A DNA stretch of 64,000 nt, from assembly GCA_963715825.1 (NCBI GenBank), contig CAVQSI010000041.1, forward strand, positions 248,001 to 312,000. Direction: 5' to 3'. The notes beneath the pieces were generated by a model. The model saw only the letters and a list, made by a program, of their open reading frames with translations, was not told the origin of the DNA and made no database searches. Source of the DNA: Sva-07 sp963715825. Lineage in GTDB: Bacteria > Actinomycetota > Acidimicrobiia > Acidimicrobiales > Ilumatobacteraceae. This document shows, piece by piece, positions 34,526 through 43,838 of this stretch (its first letter is position 1; each line of letters opens with the position of its first letter). Position numbers and translations under genes: made by a program.

Positions 34526-35026
34526 GTGAACGACAGCAGCGACACACTCGAGGGCCAAGATGCCGTCGCCCCGAACATCGAACTCGGCTACAGCGGTACC
34601 CAGACGGCCAAGGTGGTGGGGATCTCCTACCGCCAGCTCGACTACTGGGCCCGCACCGACCTCATCCGTCCGTCGCTCAGCGACGCCACCGGCAGCGGCA
34701 GCCGACGCAGCTACTCCTACAACGACCTGCTCGAGTTGAAGGCCATCAAGAAACTGCTCGACGCCGGCATCAAGCTCGAACAGGTTCGCAAGGTCTTCGA
34801 GTACCTGCGCCAGCACGTCACCACCGACATCGCCGCTGCGCACATCGTCATCGACGGTGGCAGCGTCATGTTGTGCGACGGCGACCAGCTCGTCGACGTC
34901 TTGAAGAACGGTCAAGGCGTCCTCAACGTGCTGTCGCTGGGTGGTGTCCGCGAGGAACTCGAAGCCGATCTGGCGCCCACGGCGGTCGAGACGATCGACA
35001 TCGACGCCCATCGCCGCACCGGATGA
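34526..35026 (+). CDS. MerR-family transcriptional regulator
   Basis: A 166-residue MerR-like protein with the helix-turn-helix in GTQTAKVVGISYRQLDYWARTDLIRPSL and a wing (GSGSRRSYSYNDLLELKAI), then a dimer helix (LLDAGIKLEQVRKVFEYLRQHV). It corresponds to the second MerR regulator of the garA cluster (Rv1830-like). The GGAGG at 34515-34519 sits six bases before the GTG at 34526, so this start is preferred to the ATG at 34520. It overlaps gcvT by four bases and may control the gcv genes, which is inference. Confidence 0.85.
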   Translation: MNDSSDTLEGQDAVAPNIELGYSGTQTAKVVGISYRQLDYWARTDLIRPSLSDATGSGSRRSYSYNDLLELKAIKKLLDAGIKLEQVRKVFEYLRQHVTTDIAAAHIVIDGGSVMLCDGDQLVDVLKNGQGVLNVLSLGGVREELEADLAPTAVETIDIDAHRRTG

Positions 35027-36078
35027 CCCTGCAGCGCTCACCTCTCGACGCCGAGCACCGAGCGCTCGGCGCCACCATGGTCGAGTTCGGCGGATGGGAG
35101 ATGCCGATCGCCTACCCGTCCGGCACGATCGACGAGCACCTGGCGTGCCGGAGCCGAGCGGTGATGTTCGACGTGTCGCACCTCGGGACCGTTCGGGTCG
35201 AGGGACCTGACGCTCTCGAACGGCTCCAGTCGACACTCACCAACGACCTCGCCAAGATCGAACCCGGCCGAGCGCAGTACACCCATCTGCTCGACGCCGA
35301 CGACGCCTCGGTGGTCGACGACATCATCGTGTGGTGGCGTCCCGACGACCCCGAGGCGTTCGACGTGATGCCGAACGCCTCCAACACCGACGGTGTCCGC
35401 GCCGGAATCGGAGGCGTCGACACCACTCACCAGCGTGCGGTCGTGGCGGTGCAGGGCCCCGATGCCAAAGCGCTGGTGTCAGCGGTCTTCCCGGCGGCGG
35501 CGGAGGTCGGACGGTTCCGAGTATCGACGCTCGACTGGAACGGTGCTGCCTGCACCGTCGCCGGCACCGGCTACACCGGCGAGGACGGCATCGAGATCGC
35601 CATCGCCACCGAGGCGGCACCGTCGCTGTGGCGTGCGCTCGCCGACGCCGGCGTCCCACCAGCGGGCCTGGGCGCTCGAGACACACTGCGACTCGAGAGC
35701 GCGTTGCCGCTGCACGGTCACGAACTCGGTGCGGGGATCACGTCACTTCAGGCCGGGCTCGGCTGGGTGGTGGCCTGGAACAAGCCGGCGTTCGTCGGCC
35801 GCGATGCGGCGATCGCCGAACGCGATCGTGGCATCACACGGCGATTGGTCGGCATCGTCACCGAAGGTCGGCGGCCCGCTCGCGCCGGCTGCTCGATCCT
35901 GATCGACGGCGCCGTCGTCGGCGAGGTGACGAGCGGCAACTTCTCGCCGGTGCTCGGCCACGGCATCGCCTTGGGTTTCGTGCCTCCCGACACGCCCGAA
36001 GGCGCTGCGGTGATCGTCGACGTCCGCGGCAAGGAGCTACCCGGGCGGGTGGCGTCGACGCCGTTCGTGCGTCGCTGA
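35023..36078 (+). CDS. gcvT: Glycine cleavage system aminomethyltransferase (T protein)
   Basis: The T protein transfers the methylene group from the H protein to tetrahydrofolate and releases ammonia. The 351-residue protein contains LGATMVEFGGWEMPIAYPSG, FDVSHLGTVRVEGPDALERLQ, GYTGEDGIEIAI and LGARDTLRLESALPLHGHEL. Length and motifs fit. The ATG overlaps the MerR stop (ATGA), so coupling with the regulator is likely. It ends just before the GATGAG repeats that separate it from the opposing HBHA-like gene. Confidence 0.94.
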   Translation: MTLQRSPLDAEHRALGATMVEFGGWEMPIAYPSGTIDEHLACRSRAVMFDVSHLGTVRVEGPDALERLQSTLTNDLAKIEPGRAQYTHLLDADDASVVDDIIVWWRPDDPEAFDVMPNASNTDGVRAGIGGVDTTHQRAVVAVQGPDAKALVSAVFPAAAEVGRFRVSTLDWNGAACTVAGTGYTGEDGIEIAIATEAAPSLWRALADAGVPPAGLGARDTLRLESALPLHGHELGAGITSLQAGLGWVVAWNKPAFVGRDAAIAERDRGITRRLVGIVTEGRRPARAGCSILIDGAVVGEVTSGNFSPVLGHGIALGFVPPDTPEGAAVIVDVRGKELPGRVASTPFVRR

Positions 36079-36095
36079 CGACGCACGTCTCCTGG

Positions 36096-36201
36096 AGCGA
36101 TGAGTTTCCGCGCGACCTGTCCGCGCGAAGACTCATCGCTGGTGGTGCTGCTCCGCGAGCGATGAGTTTCCCGCGACCTGTCCGCGCGAAGACTCATCGC
36201 T
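36096..36201. repeat. Two GATGAGT-type inverted repeats
   Basis: Two near-identical hairpins lie between gcvT and the opposing HBHA/PhaF-like gene. Copy 1 is AGCGATGAGT (36096-36105) with ACTCATCGCT (36131-36140); copy 2 is at 36158-36167 with 36192-36201. The loops are alike too (CCGCGCGACCTGTCCGCG type). They probably terminate both convergent genes. They are variants of the GATGAGC elements at 4047 and 45005. Confidence 0.8.
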
Positions 36202-36227
36202 GGTGGTGCTCCGAGGCGAGGCGCGGG

Positions 36228-36906
36228 TCAGGCGGTCGACTTCTTGGCCGGCCGCTTCTTGGCCGGCCGACTTCTTGGCAGCCGACTTCTTGGCAGCCGA
36301 CTTCTTCTTTGCAGCGGACTTCTTCGCGGGCTGCTTCTTCGCCGGGGCAGTCGTCGTGACGGTGCGGATCGCAGGACGCGGGGCCTCCGGCTCGGGCTCC
36401 GGATCAGGCGTGGCCGAGGTCGCCGGGGGAGTCGGTCGGCTCCCGGGGATGCGGAATCCGCCGAAGAGCCCGCCGGCCGACTCGGCGATCTGGGTGAGCG
36501 GCGCCAGCCGCTTCGACACCTCGGCCAACACGTCGGAGAACGCGCCGATCTGGGTGGGGAGCTGAGCGAACGCCGGCGTCGACAGCGTCTCGGCGAGTCG
36601 GTTCAAGCCCGGCGCCACCGCCATCGCCGGGCCGCTCACGACCTGCATCATCTCGTCGGCGGCCTTCACGGTACGAGTCACCTGGGGGATCGCCGCACGC
36701 AGCGGCGGCTCGATGTCGGCGACGAGGGAATTGATCCGTTCGGTCGTTTCGTTCAGGTTCTCCATCGTGCGGTTGAAGTTCTCGACGCCCCTCAGGAACT
36801 CGTCGACACCCTTGCGGAACTGTTCGATCGAGCGCACGGTGCCCGACAGCGGTGTGGCGAACAAGGTGAACAGGTCGGCCAACGGGTCAGGGCGGTCGTC
36901 CGGCAT
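36228..36906 (-). CDS. Coiled-coil protein with Lys/Ala-rich tail (HBHA/PhaF-like), frameshifted end
   Basis: A protein of about 225 residues. The first 140 are helical and amphipathic (RSIEQFRKGVDEFLRGVENF, MENLNETTERINSLVADI), resembling phasins. A proline-rich hinge (residues about 150-175) leads to a tail of AAKK repeats. This architecture is shared by HBHA of mycobacteria and PhaF-type phasins. Near 36250-36256 the frame shifts: with one G removed the tail reads AKKRPAKKSTA and stops at 36228-36230; otherwise it would run through the repeat region. The start is the ATG at 36904-36906, directly after gcvP on the same strand. Confidence 0.65.
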
Positions 36907-36911
36907 CGCGG

Positions 36912-39782
36912 TCACGCTAGTGCAGTGGCGTAGGCCTCCAGCGGCTCGCAGGAGCACACGAGGTGACGATCGCCCTGGGCGCCGTCGATCCTCGAGACGG
37001 CGGGGAAGTACTTCTGCGCTCGCAAACCGACGACCGGGAACGCGCCGAGGTCGCGGGGATAGGGCCGGCCCCAGTCGCCGAGCAGGTCCTCCGCGGTGTG
37101 TGGGGCGTGACGCAGCGGGCTGTCCTCCAGCGGCCAGTCTCCCTGGACGACCCGGTCGATCTCGCCGCGAATCGCGATCATCGCGTCGCAGAACCGGTCG
37201 ATCTCTCGAAGGCTCTCGCTCTCGGTCGGTTCGACCATCAGCGTGCCCGCAACGGGGAAGCTCATGGTCGGTGCGTGGAAGCCGTAGTCCATCAGACGCT
37301 TGGCGACGTCGTCGACGGTGACCCCGGTGGTCTTGGTGATGTCGCGTAGATCGAGGATGCACTCGTGCGCGACGCGGCCCTGTTCGCCGCGATACAGCAC
37401 TGGGAAGTGGGCGTCGAGCCGTTCGGCGATGTAGTTGGCGGCGACGATGGCCACGCTGGTGGCCTCGGTGAGCCCTGCCGCACCCATCATCTCGATGTAC
37501 ATCCACGGGATCGGCAGGATGCCGGCCGATCCGAACGGTGCCGCCGAGACCGCCCCGACGGGCTGATCCGACCGCAGCGGGTGGCCGGGCAGGAACGGTG
37601 CCAGGTGGGCACCGACGCCGATCGGGCCGACGCCGGGCCCTCCGCCGCCGTGCGGGATGCAGAACGTCTTGTGGAGGTTGAGGTGGCTGACGTCGGCGCC
37701 GAACGCGCCAGGGCGGGCATGGCCGACGAGCGCGTTGAGGTTCGCTCCGTCGACGTAGACCTGGCCGCCCGCTGCGTGGACGATCTCGCACAGCTCGACC
37801 ACGCTCGACTCGAAGACGCCGTGCGTCGACGGGTAGGTGATCATGATCGCGGCCAGCCGGTCGGCGACCTGGTCGATCTTGGCGCGGACGTCACCGAGGT
37901 CGATGTTGCCCCGGTCGTCGCAGGCAACGACGACGACGTCCATGCCCGCCATCACGGCGCTGGCGGCATTGGTGCCGTGAGCGCTCGACGGGATCAGACA
38001 CACGGTGCGATCGAGATCGCCGCGGGAGCGGTGGTAGGCACGGATCGCCAGCAGGCCGGCGTACTCGCCCTGGCTGCCGGCGTTCGGTTGCAGGCTCACC
38101 GCGTGGTAGCCGGTGATCTCGGCGAGACGCGTCTCGAGATCCTGGATCAGCTCGAGGTAGCCAGCGGCCTGATCGACCGGGGCGAACGGATGGATGTCAC
38201 TGAACTCCGGCCACGTGATCGGCACCATCTCCGACGTGGCGTTCAGTTTCATCGTGCACGACCCGAGCGGGATCATCGTGCGATCGAGTGCGAGGTCGCG
38301 ATCGCTGAGGCGGCGCAGGTAGCGAAGCATCTCGTGTTCGCTGTGGTAGCGCTCGAACACCGACTGGGTGAGGAAGTCGTCGGTGCGCCGCATGGAACCC
38401 GGGAGCCCGTCGGGGGCCGTGTCGGCGTTCGAACCGGTCAGCTGGCCTCCGAGCGCGTGGACGATGTCGTGTACCTGCTGAGGGGTCGTGGTCTCGTCGA
38501 ACGTGACGCCGACGCTGGTGTCGTCGACACGGCGGATGTTGAACCCGGCTCCCAGTGCGGCAGCGACCGCCTCGTCGGCGGACGCAACGTTGATCGTGAG
38601 CGTGTCGAACCAGGTGTCGTTGGCGAGTTCGAGCCCGCCGGCGCGGAGCCCGAGCGCGGTGATCGAGGTGAGGCGTTGGACGCGTTCGGCGATCCGGGTG
38701 AGGCCGTCACGCCCGTGCCAGGCCGCGTAGAACCCGGCGATGTTGGCCAGCAGGACCTGCGCGGTGCAGATGTTGGAGGTCGCCTTTTCGCGCCGGATGT
38801 GTTGCTCGCGGGTCTGCAGAGCGAGGCGCAGGGCCGGGCGTCCTTCGGTGTCGACGCTGACGCCGACGATGCGGCCGGGCATCGACCGGGCGGCTCGTTC
38901 GTGGGCGGCCAGGAAGCCGGCATGTGGGCCGCCGAAGCCCATCGGGACACCGAAGCGCTGGGCGGAGCCGACGGCGATGTCGGCACCGAGCTGTCCGGGT
39001 GGCACCGTCAGCAGGCACGCCAACGGGTCGGTTGCGACCACGGCGATGCCGCCGAGTTCGTGGACCTGGGCAATGGCGTCGGACCAGTCGTGCACGGCGC
39101 CCGACGACGCCGGCAGGCTGAACAGCGCACCGAAGAGTCCGTCGCCGGCACCGAGCTGATCGATGTCACCGACCACGAGGTCGACGCCAACCGGCTCGGC
39201 GCGGGTGCGCAACACGGCGATCGTCTGGGGGTGAGTGTCGTGGTGCACGACGAAGCGATTCGACGACGACTTCGACTGTCGGCGTGCCATCGTCATCGCC
39301 TCGGCAGCCGCGGTTGCCTCGTCGAGCAGCGAGGCGTTGGTGACGTCGAGACCCGTCAGCTCGGTGATCAGGGTCTGGAAGTTCAGCAGCGCTTCGAGGC
39401 GGCCCTGGCTGATCTCGGGCTGGTACGGCGTGTAGGCGGTGTACCAGGCCGGGTTCTCCAGCACGTTGCGGGCGATCACCGGGGGAGTGACGGTGCCGGT
39501 GTAGCCCATGCCGATGAGGCTGGTGACACGCCGGTTCCGCCCGGCGATCTGGCGGAGACGTTCGAGCGCGTCGGCTTCCGACACTCCACCGGGCAGTTCC
39601 AACGGCGACTCGCTGCGGATCGGACCCGGCATCGTCTCGGCGAGCAGTCCCTCGATCGAGTCGGCGCCGAGCGTGCGCAACATGGCAGCGACATCGTCGG
39701 GTGACGGCCCGATGTGGCGGCGGGTGAACTCGTCGGGCTCGATGAGCGAGTGCAGCGAACGTGGGGGAGTGGGGTCGGACAC
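36912..39782 (-). CDS. gcvP: Glycine dehydrogenase (decarboxylating), P protein
   Basis: The 956-residue pyridoxal-phosphate enzyme that decarboxylates glycine and loads the H protein. It is the single-chain form, with FTRRHIGPSPDD at the N-terminus, SLIGMGYTGTVTPPVIARN and the PLP lysine in HKTFCIPHGGGGPG (about residue 705). The GTG at 39782 is preceded by AGGAGG and sits right after the glycine riboswitch; in-frame codons upstream lie inside the riboswitch and were rejected. It is opposed to gcvT and gcvH, so the system is not one operon. Confidence 0.95.
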   Translation of the reverse strand: MSDPTPPRSLHSLIEPDEFTRRHIGPSPDDVAAMLRTLGADSIEGLLAETMPGPIRSESPLELPGGVSEADALERLRQIAGRNRRVTSLIGMGYTGTVTPPVIARNVLENPAWYTAYTPYQPEISQGRLEALLNFQTLITELTGLDVTNASLLDEATAAAEAMTMARRQSKSSSNRFVVHHDTHPQTIAVLRTRAEPVGVDLVVGDIDQLGAGDGLFGALFSLPASSGAVHDWSDAIAQVHELGGIAVVATDPLACLLTVPPGQLGADIAVGSAQRFGVPMGFGGPHAGFLAAHERAARSMPGRIVGVSVDTEGRPALRLALQTREQHIRREKATSNICTAQVLLANIAGFYAAWHGRDGLTRIAERVQRLTSITALGLRAGGLELANDTWFDTLTINVASADEAVAAALGAGFNIRRVDDTSVGVTFDETTTPQQVHDIVHALGGQLTGSNADTAPDGLPGSMRRTDDFLTQSVFERYHSEHEMLRYLRRLSDRDLALDRTMIPLGSCTMKLNATSEMVPITWPEFSDIHPFAPVDQAAGYLELIQDLETRLAEITGYHAVSLQPNAGSQGEYAGLLAIRAYHRSRGDLDRTVCLIPSSAHGTNAASAVMAGMDVVVVACDDRGNIDLGDVRAKIDQVADRLAAIMITYPSTHGVFESSVVELCEIVHAAGGQVYVDGANLNALVGHARPGAFGADVSHLNLHKTFCIPHGGGGPGVGPIGVGAHLAPFLPGHPLRSDQPVGAVSAAPFGSAGILPIPWMYIEMMGAAGLTEATSVAIVAANYIAERLDAHFPVLYRGEQGRVAHECILDLRDITKTTGVTVDDVAKRLMDYGFHAPTMSFPVAGTLMVEPTESESLREIDRFCDAMIAIRGEIDRVVQGDWPLEDSPLRHAPHTAEDLLGDWGRPYPRDLGAFPVVGLRAQKYFPAVSRIDGAQGDRHLVCSCEPLEAYATALA

Positions 39783-39802
39783 GGGGAAGCCTCCTGCAGT
39801 GG

Positions 39803-40031
39803 ATCGGACTTCCCCGGCTGTCATCGATACCTGAGAGTTTCGACTGGGCGGACCCAGGCTTTCCCCGTCGGTGACCTCCCGGTGTCGTGATGAGTCGGGA
39901 TGACTCGACACCTGGCGGCGCTTTCCAGCGTGCCTCACCCGAGCGGTCCGTGGGCCTGAGAGATTCCGGGGAGGTTGCTCCTTCGGCGTCAGCGCTGCGA
40001 CATTGCCAGCGCTGACTCTCCCGCTCGGGTG
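39803..40031 (-). promoter_or_regulatory. Tandem glycine riboswitch upstream of gcvP
   Basis: Two glycine aptamers lie in the gcvP leader. Aptamer 1 (about 40031-39937) has P1 CCCGAGCGG/CCGCTCGGG, then GACGCCGAAGGAGCAAC and CTCTCAGGCCCACGGACCG, the hallmark sequence. Aptamer 2 (about 39936-39803) has GGCACGCTGGAAAGC, CACCGGGAGGTCACC and CTCTCAGGTATCGATGACAG. Just below, GGGGAAG (39815-39809) can pair with CTTCCCC (39789-39783), enclosing the AGGAGG ribosome site, so translation control is likely. The rest of 39783-40104 is this leader plus about 70 unassigned bases. Confidence 0.92.
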
Positions 40032-40104
40032 GAACGGCGATTCAGTTGTGAGCGCAGCGTACCCGCAGGCGATGGCGCCGTGCGGGATCCGGCTCGGCTC
40101 GAGT

Positions 40105-41952
40105 TCAGGCTCGCGGCTCGGTCACGTGGCAGGCATCGATCGGCTTGATCATCGGATACGGGTTGACCGCAGCGCCTCCACCCGGATGGACCTCGAAGTG
40201 CAGGTGCGGGGTGGCGGCGTTGCCGGTGCTGCCGACGGTGCCGATGACCTGACCGGCGGTGACGGTGGTGCCGAGCACGATCCCCTCGGCGAAGGTGTCC
40301 ATGTGCAGGTACGTGAAGTAGGTGCCGTTGTCCTGCGAGATCCGCAGCCCGTTGCCGGCGCGCCCGCCGGGGGTGTCGTTGTACACCCGCGAGACGGTTC
40401 CGGACACCACGGCGTACAGCAGTTTCCCGCGGGCAGCGATCACGTCGACGCCCTCGTGCAGGCGTCCGCCGCCGCGTGGGGCCTGCCAGGTATCGCCGAA
40501 CCAGCACTTGCCCTGAACGGGGAACACATCGATCGACACCCCGACCGTCGACGGGGGAGCGGGCGCCGGAGCGGGTGCGCTGCCGAGCCGATCTGCGGTC
40601 GTCTGGTCGAGCTTGCCGGTGGCCGGCAGCCCTTCGCGTCGCTGGAACGCCAAGATGGCGCCCGAGGTCGCCGCACCGAACACGCCGTCGGCGCCGCCCG
40701 CGAAGGTGATCCCGGCGTTGAGCAGCGACTGCTGGAGCGCCTTGACGCGGTCGCCACGCTCACCGAACACGGCGAAGCCGACCTGGCTTGCCACGCCCTG
40801 CGGGGCAGCGCCGGATCCGAGCGAGAGCGCCGCTGCGTCGGCGTCGGTGACCGTTCCGCTCTGCTCGCGGCCTTGTGACTGCTGGAACTGCATCAACGTC
40901 GCTCGGGTCATGTTGCCGAAGACGCCGTCGGCGCCGCCACGCAACGACAGACCGGCCTGCATCAGCGCTCGCTGGAGATCCTTGACCAGTTGGCCGTTGG
41001 AGCCGACCGTGAGCCCGACGTACGAGGCCCCGGCAGCGGGTGCAGGAGCGGGAGCAGGGGCCGGGGCCGGGGCGCCGGCGACCAGGGCGAGTTTTGCGAC
41101 GACCGCGTCGTCGACGATCCCGTTGGCGGTGAGGCCGTTGGCTTGCTGGTACGAGGTGAGGGCGGCGGCCGTCATCGGGCCGAAGACGCCATCGGCGCCG
41201 CCACGAACGGTGATGCCCGCAGCGATCAGTGCCCGCTGGAGGACCCGTACGTTGTCCCCGCGGGCACCCGTGGCCATGCCGACGAAGGTGTCCGAGCTGG
41301 CCGCTGCCGTGGCGGCCGGGCCGGCAACACCGGCAGGAGTGGCGCCGGGGGCGCCGCCGAGGCCGAGCTTCGCAGCGGTTGCAGCGTCGACGTCGCCGGA
41401 GACCGTGAGGCCGTTCCACCGCTGGAAGTTCGAGACAGCCGTCTTGGTTGCTGGTCCGAACACGCCGTCGGCGCCACCGGGAACGAAGACACCGAACGCC
41501 ATCAGTGCGGTCTGCAGTTCCTTGACGGGGTCACCCTGTGCCCCAACGCTCAGCGCGCCCGCCGCAGGTGCCGGCGCCGGTGCCACCAGGCCGAGCTTCG
41601 CCGCCGTGGCGTCATCGAGGGTCCCCGTGGTCGCGAGACCCGAACGGGATTGGTAGGCGGTGAGCGCCGACTTGGTGGCCGGTCCGAACACGCCGTCCGC
41701 GCCGCCCGGAACGGTGACGCCAGCTGCGATCAGCGCGTTCTGGAGGGTCACCACGTCGGCACCGGTCGATCCTTGCGCGAGCCCGATCAGCGACTGGGGG
41801 AGCGCCGGGGTCTCGACGGTCCTCGGCGAGGCCGACGCCACGGCGGGCAGTGCGGTGGGGACCACCGTGAGGGTCAAGGCGACGATCGTGGCGGTGCCGA
41901 CGCCACGGAGGGCGAGTCGAACGGAACGGTGGCGACGAGTGGTCGTAGTCAT
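40105..41952 (-). CDS. Secreted M23 metallopeptidase with five peptidoglycan-binding repeats
   Basis: A 615-residue exported cell-wall hydrolase. A signal peptide covers residues 1-40 (TIVALTLTVVPTALPAVASA). Five PG_binding_1 repeats of about 70 residues follow, each with an LQ-x-A-L and a GGADGVFG motif and separated by Ala/Pro linkers. The C-terminal M23 domain has H-x3-D in LHEGVDV and the HLHFEVHPGG motif, the zinc ligands of LytM-type endopeptidases. It would cut peptide crosslinks in peptidoglycan. The ATG at 41952 is 17 bases below a GGGAGC ribosome site. The 268-base gap upstream is described separately. Confidence 0.9.
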   Translation of the reverse strand: MTTTTRRHRSVRLALRGVGTATIVALTLTVVPTALPAVASASPRTVETPALPQSLIGLAQGSTGADVVTLQNALIAAGVTVPGGADGVFGPATKSALTAYQSRSGLATTGTLDDATAAKLGLVAPAPAPAAGALSVGAQGDPVKELQTALMAFGVFVPGGADGVFGPATKTAVSNFQRWNGLTVSGDVDAATAAKLGLGGAPGATPAGVAGPAATAAASSDTFVGMATGARGDNVRVLQRALIAAGITVRGGADGVFGPMTAAALTSYQQANGLTANGIVDDAVVAKLALVAGAPAPAPAPAPAPAAGASYVGLTVGSNGQLVKDLQRALMQAGLSLRGGADGVFGNMTRATLMQFQQSQGREQSGTVTDADAAALSLGSGAAPQGVASQVGFAVFGERGDRVKALQQSLLNAGITFAGGADGVFGAATSGAILAFQRREGLPATGKLDQTTADRLGSAPAPAPAPPSTVGVSIDVFPVQGKCWFGDTWQAPRGGGRLHEGVDVIAARGKLLYAVVSGTVSRVYNDTPGGRAGNGLRISQDNGTYFTYLHMDTFAEGIVLGTTVTAGQVIGTVGSTGNAATPHLHFEVHPGGGAAVNPYPMIKPIDACHVTEPRA

Positions 41953-42030
41953 GGACGGAGAAGCTCCCTGCACTGTGGAGTTGTCGGTCCGCCCTGATTG
42001 GACCTCAAGCGACACTGCGAATCTCAACAA

Positions 42031-42052
42031 GAGGTCAAGATCCTTGAACCTC
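42031..42052. promoter_or_regulatory. Inverted repeat in M23 gene leader
   Basis: GAGGTCAAG (42031-42039) is matched by CTTGAACCTC (42043-42052) across a three-base centre, with one bulged base. It lies 79 bases before the M23 start. Higher in the same gap, CATAA (42160-42164) and TTATG (42171-42175) flank six bases inside an AT-rich stretch. Either could be an operator; neither is proven. Confidence 0.3.
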
Positions 42053-42221
42053 CACTGAATGTGAGGGTTCCGTCAAGTCCCCAGGTGGGACCCGTCGAGT
42101 GAGGCGTCGTCAGTCTGGCCGGTCGCCGGCCCAGTGTCCACTGGTTCGAACAAATATGACATAACGAAGATTATGGGCGACCTGGTCGAGAACGACCGGT
42201 GGGCAGACGGAACGCCGCTGC

Positions 42222-42596
42222 TCAGACGGCGCCGATCTCCCGGTTCCGCAACGGCCGCGCCGCCTCGAGGAGCCAGTCCAGTGCATCGGCGAGTTCTCGT
42301 GCCGCTGGCGTGCCCGTACCCGCAAGGTCTCGCTCGACGTCGTCGACAGCGCACGCCAGCACGTACAGCTCATCGTGCAGTGCATCGAGCTCGGACCGTG
42401 CGATCACCAGCTCGTTCTCGCTGAGTTCCAGCTCGGCGGCCCGGTGTCGGGCCACCCAGTCCCACTGGCGGCACCGTCCCGAGCAGAACTCGCGGGGTCG
42501 ACCCGGTCCGGAGCGCTCGGGCAGCGCTCGACGGCACCATCGGCAGTGTCGGGTCGCCGATCCTCCGCTGCCGTCACCCATGGCCGATTTCGTCAT
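42222..42596 (-). CDS. Zinc-finger/coiled-coil protein, function unknown
   Basis: A 124-residue protein with a C-x2-C ... C-x3-C zinc motif in CRWCRRAL and REFCSGRCRQWDWVARHR, followed by a helical region of about 65 residues with heptad leucines. The zinc part resembles the small zinc-ribbon found in many actinobacterial DNA-associated proteins. The ATG at 42596 was taken; one at 42581 is equally possible. It is divergent from the threonine aldolase gene. Function unknown. Confidence 0.6.
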   Translation of the reverse strand: MTKSAMGDGSGGSATRHCRWCRRALPERSGPGRPREFCSGRCRQWDWVARHRAAELELSENELVIARSELDALHDELYVLACAVDDVERDLAGTGTPAARELADALDWLLEAARPLRNREIGAV

Positions 42597-42656
42597 GACG
42601 ATATTGTACGCGTGTCGCCGGTGTGAGACGTGGATCTGGCTGGGAGACTTGTCGAC

Positions 42657-43745
42657 GTGACGACGCTTCCGCCTCCACCCGCTCGTGCGTTCGCGAGCGA
42701 CAACGCCGCCGGCGCCCACCCCGCGGTGATCGACGCCGTCCTCGCCGCCAACGTCGGCTCGGCGCTCGCCTACGGCGACGACGAACTCACTCGCGAGTGC
42801 TCCGCTCGTTTCCGCGACCTGTTCGCGGCCGACGTCACGACTCGGCTCACGTTCAACGGCACCGGCGCCAACATCGTTGCCCTGGCGACACTGCTCGGGT
42901 CACTTCCCGGGCCGCATCATGCCGTCGTGTGCACCGACTGGGCGCACATCGCCGTCGACGAGACCGGCGCCCCCGAGCGAGCGCTCGCCACCAAGCTGAT
43001 CGACCTGCCGTCACCCGGCGCCAAGCTGGTGCCCGAGCAGCTCGCCGAGCTGGCGCACCTCCAAGGCGTACAGCACCACGCCCAGCCCGGCGTGGTGTCG
43101 ATCACCCAGGCCACCGAGCTCGGCACGCTGTACACCGCCGACGAGATCGCTGCACTCTGCGACCAGGCCCATGCGCTCGGGATGCTGGTGCATCTCGACG
43201 GTGCCCGCATCGCCAACGCCACCGCAGCGTTGGGCGGCACCGCCTCGGCGTTGCGCTCGTTCACGATCGATGCCGGCGTCGACGCCGTGAGCTTCGGGGG
43301 CACCAAGAACGGTCTGCTCGGCGCCGAAGCCGTGATCTTCCTCTCCCCCGACGTGGCCGTCGGCTCGCAGTACGTCCGCAAGCAGGTCACCCAGCTGCCC
43401 TCGAAGATGCGCTTCCTGGCGGCGCAGTTCAACGCCGTGCTCCACGACGACCTCTGGATCGATCTCGCGGCCCACGCCAATGCCATGGCTGCCGAACTGC
43501 ACCGACTCACCCACACCATCGACGGCGTCGAGCTCGGTGGCCCGCCGGAGGTCAACAGCTTGTTCCCGCGCCTCTCCCCCGACGTGATCGGCCCGCTGCG
43601 TGACTGGTGTTTCTTCTGGGACTGGGACGTCAGCGCGCATCAGGTCAGGTGGATGACGGCGTGGGACACCTCCGCCGAGGACGTCCAGACGTTCGCCCGA
43701 GGTGTCGAGCTGCTCATCGAGGAAACTCCTGAAATTGTTGCTTGA
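42657..43745 (+). CDS. Threonine aldolase family protein
   Basis: A 362-residue PLP enzyme of the low-specificity threonine aldolase family, splitting threonine or allo-threonine into glycine and acetaldehyde. The PLP lysine is in SFGGTKNGLLGAEA, the phosphate-binding region is TFNGTGANIVAL and HLDGARIANA follows. The GTG at 42657 is 10 bases after GGGAG. Because it yields glycine, it may feed the glycine cleavage system in the same window, which is an inference from context. Strand and substrate specificity are untested. Confidence 0.88.
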   Translation: MTTLPPPPARAFASDNAAGAHPAVIDAVLAANVGSALAYGDDELTRECSARFRDLFAADVTTRLTFNGTGANIVALATLLGSLPGPHHAVVCTDWAHIAVDETGAPERALATKLIDLPSPGAKLVPEQLAELAHLQGVQHHAQPGVVSITQATELGTLYTADEIAALCDQAHALGMLVHLDGARIANATAALGGTASALRSFTIDAGVDAVSFGGTKNGLLGAEAVIFLSPDVAVGSQYVRKQVTQLPSKMRFLAAQFNAVLHDDLWIDLAAHANAMAAELHRLTHTIDGVELGGPPEVNSLFPRLSPDVIGPLRDWCFFWDWDVSAHQVRWMTAWDTSAEDVQTFARGVELLIEETPEIVA

Positions 43746-43750
43746 TGCAA

Positions 43751-43779
43751 TTGACTCGGTGATCTATTCGATTTAGTCT
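43751..43779 (+). promoter_or_regulatory. Sigma70-type promoter for whiB
   Basis: TTGACT (43751-43756) and TAGTCT (43774-43779) are 17 bases apart, about 60 bases before the whiB ATG. Confidence 0.45.
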
Positions 43780-43838
43780 GCCGACTGCTCGAGGTCGCCC
43801 GACTTCGAGTTGGGTCTTCCACACGGGGGTGTGAGTAC

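Noticed and set aside
41953..42221. A c-di-AMP riboswitch in the leader of the cell-wall hydrolase gene
   Set aside because: Such switches often precede wall hydrolases, but I could not find the conserved core in this gap.
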